Positions 62,790-64,000 of a stretch of 64,000 bases of DNA are shown piece after piece. The DNA lies in NCBI GenBank assembly GCA_030536995.1, contig JAUNOY010000009.1:1-64000 (forward strand). Direction: 5' to 3'. A program made the translations under genes and the position numbers. The notes beneath the pieces were generated by a model. The model was not told the origin of the DNA, did no database searches, and saw only the letters and a program-made list of their open reading frames with translations. The DNA is from Eubacteriales bacterium (GTDB lineage Bacteria > Bacillota > Clostridia > Lachnospirales > Lachnospiraceae). Position 1 is the first letter of the stretch, and the number at the start of each line of letters is the position of its first letter.

Positions 62790-62828
62790 AACCCCTAATT
62801 CGAACACCTCCTTCTTTTAAATTTCATT

Positions 62829-63032
62829 TTATATCGCACTGAGTGTGTCAATAAATTTTTCAAATCTTGTTCGTTTTATCTGTACACGATTCCCATTCCA
62901 AAGCAAATACTCTGCATTTGGATTGTCACTGACTAACTTACGAAGCTTTCCTTCTCCAATACGAAAATAGGATGCTGCCTCTTCAATGGATAATGTATAC
63001 TTCTTCCAATAAGGTATATCATAACTTGTCAT
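62829..63032 (-). CDS. xis: Tn916-type excisionase
   Basis: A 67-residue winged-helix-like DNA-bending protein, [20 protein letters not shown] onward, with [12 protein letters not shown] and [19 protein letters not shown]. Size and sequence match Xis of Tn916-type elements, which directs excision by Int. ATG 63032 has GGAGG eight bases upstream; a longer frame is rejected. 86 bases upstream of int. Confidence 0.92.
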   Translation of the reverse strand: MTSYDIPYWKKYTLSIEEAASYFRIGEGKLRKLVSDNPNAEYLLWNGNRVQIKRTRFEKFIDTLSAI

Positions 63033-63063
63033 TTGTATGCCTCCTTCTATTATCTTTGTTTTT

Positions 63064-63129
63064 GACATTGGCGGCTGGCAAAGGTATCTATAAAGACTGC
63101 CAATGCCAAAGTAGTTTTTTGCCAATGTC
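63064..63129. promoter_or_regulatory. GCCAATG boxes upstream of xis
   Basis: Three copies of GCCAATG(T/C)C: 63064-63072 (reverse), 63099-63107 and 63121-63129. The outer two form an inverted repeat. They may be binding sites for Xis, Int or an element repressor. Confidence 0.45.
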
Positions 63130-63134
63130 ATCCT

Positions 63135-64000
63135 TTATTCTGTGATTAACGCAACTGTTTTTCTTCCCTGACACCAGTCGTAGCTCAATCTGCTTTCCAA
63201 TTGCTTTCTTGCATCTCTTCCTGTTCTGGAAGAAATCCCATAGGCTAGTAGTTCTGCCTCTAATTCTTCTAAACACATCACTTTTCGTTTGGTTAATAAC
63301 TCCAGGATCAACTTCTGTGCCTTTTCCAGTTTCGTTTCCTTTTTCGTTCCTGCTTTCCCCATCAGCAGATCTTCAATGGATATATCGTATTCTCCTAACC
63401 ATTTTAAGCCTTCTTCTCCTAAAGAAAACGCTACCGGATTTTCTTTTTTAGCAAGAGAATCCTTTTGCTGATATACCACTCGGATATCCTGTTCCTTCTC
63501 TTTTTCCACCTTTTCTACAAATAAGATGCTTCGTACTGCCGCTGCGATATCAATGGATCCCAGGGAACGGTAATCGCTCTGACTTCCCGATGACTTATTC
63601 AAATGTCCAATGAGAACAATGGCACATCCAGTTCTCTCTGCAATCGTACTGAGATGTCGAAATAAGGGACGGATCTCATTCGCCCGGTTCATATCCACAT
63701 TGGCTCCCAGATAAGCCTGTATGGGATCCATGATCATGAGGCGTACATTATTCTGTCGGATGGCTTTTTCAATCCGATCGTCCGTCATAGAAAGCTGTTT
63801 TTCATCTTCATTGATGAATCGCACCCTTGTCATATCTGCACCACATTTTGCTAATCTAGGCTTAATGGTATCTGCTATCCCATCCTCTGCTGTTTGATAC
63901 AACACATTAAAGGGTTCTATGGGAAGTGCATTGGGAAGTTCTTTTCCATTCGTACAGTATGCGGCGATTGCCATTGCAAGCCATGTTTTTCCTTTTCCCG
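63135..64000 (-). CDS. RepA-like AAA ATPase, 5' end outside the window
   Basis: At least 288 residues of a RecA/RepA-type hexameric ATPase. Walker A GKGKT lies at the very edge (63974-64000), Walker B LMIMDPIQAY, and the later IVLIGHLNKSSGSQSDYR and SIDIAAAVRSILFVEK are typical of the AAA_25 helicase-loader family of mobile elements. The C-terminus is a winged-helix-like region. It probably starts replication or mobilisation of the element, with xis and int downstream. Confidence 0.88.
   Translation of the reverse strand, partial: GKGKTWLAMAIAAYCTNGKELPNALPIEPFNVLYQTAEDGIADTIKPRLAKCGADMTRVRFINEDEKQLSMTDDRIEKAIRQNNVRLMIMDPIQAYLGANVDMNRANEIRPLFRHLSTIAERTGCAIVLIGHLNKSSGSQSDYRSLGSIDIAAAVRSILFVEKVEKEKEQDIRVVYQQKDSLAKKENPVAFSLGEEGLKWLGEYDISIEDLLMGKAGTKKETKLEKAQKLILELLTKRKVMCLEELEAELLAYGISSRTGRDARKQLESRLSYDWCQGRKTVALITE

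Overview
The window is a stretch of chromosome from a low-to-moderate-GC Firmicute, most likely a gut Lachnospiraceae (Blautia/Dorea/Ruminococcus-like). The call rests on a SCIFF ranthipeptide pair beside secDF, HemZ, a TIGR04086-type membrane protein, Tn916-type int/xis, a two-domain polyphosphate:AMP phosphotransferase and abundant TTG/GTG starts with strong AGGAGG ribosome sites. No rRNA, tRNA or CRISPR array was seen.

Layout. (1) 1-4020: accessory DNA. It holds an IS256-type transposase fragment, the 3' end of an unknown gene with its terminator, parA with a truncated parB, an HNH nuclease, a three-gene DUF3791/DUF3990/small-ORF operon that looks like an ADP-ribosyltransferase-fold toxin module, and a palindrome-rich non-coding patch. 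(2) 4024-6760: rpsB-tsf and rsuA. (3) 6842-13400: ytrA-type regulator with ABC ATPase and permease, then csoR-copA with a CopZ-like domain fused to the CopA C-terminus. (4) 13448-17150: CPBP protease, HAD phosphatase, P/T-rich protein and a membrane Ser/Thr kinase. (5) 17462-24470: polyphosphate:AMP phosphotransferase, degV-argS, a LUD-domain protein, and ptsH-ptsI. (6) 24577-33392: an unusual locus with two sugar-type ABC permeases, a MacA-like adaptor and a MacB-like permease in one operon, divergent from a beta-propeller/solute-binding-protein fusion, followed by a divergent two-component pair. (7) 33471-40305: a MacAB-like exporter with two different adaptors, and a lipoprotein. (8) 40370-57345: conserved housekeeping order (read right to left) TIGR04086 protein, scfA, scfB, secDF, recJ, apt, relA, MBL hydrolase, hemZ, HD-GYP protein, hisS, aspS, with a surface protein upstream. 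(9) 57727-61319: CNNM/CorC protein, YdcF-like protein, cell-wall amidase, low-molecular-weight tyrosine phosphatase. (10) 61480-64000: right-hand mobile element with integrase, excisionase and a RepA-like AAA ATPase that runs off the window.

Most genes are on the minus strand. The strongest candidates for something new are the hybrid importer/MacAB/propeller locus with paired direct-repeat operators, the DUF3990 operon with the palindrome patch beside it, the internal ribosome site that could release a free CopZ from copA, the HPr with lysine at position 46, and the large extra domain inserted in the hairpin of the second MacA-like adaptor.
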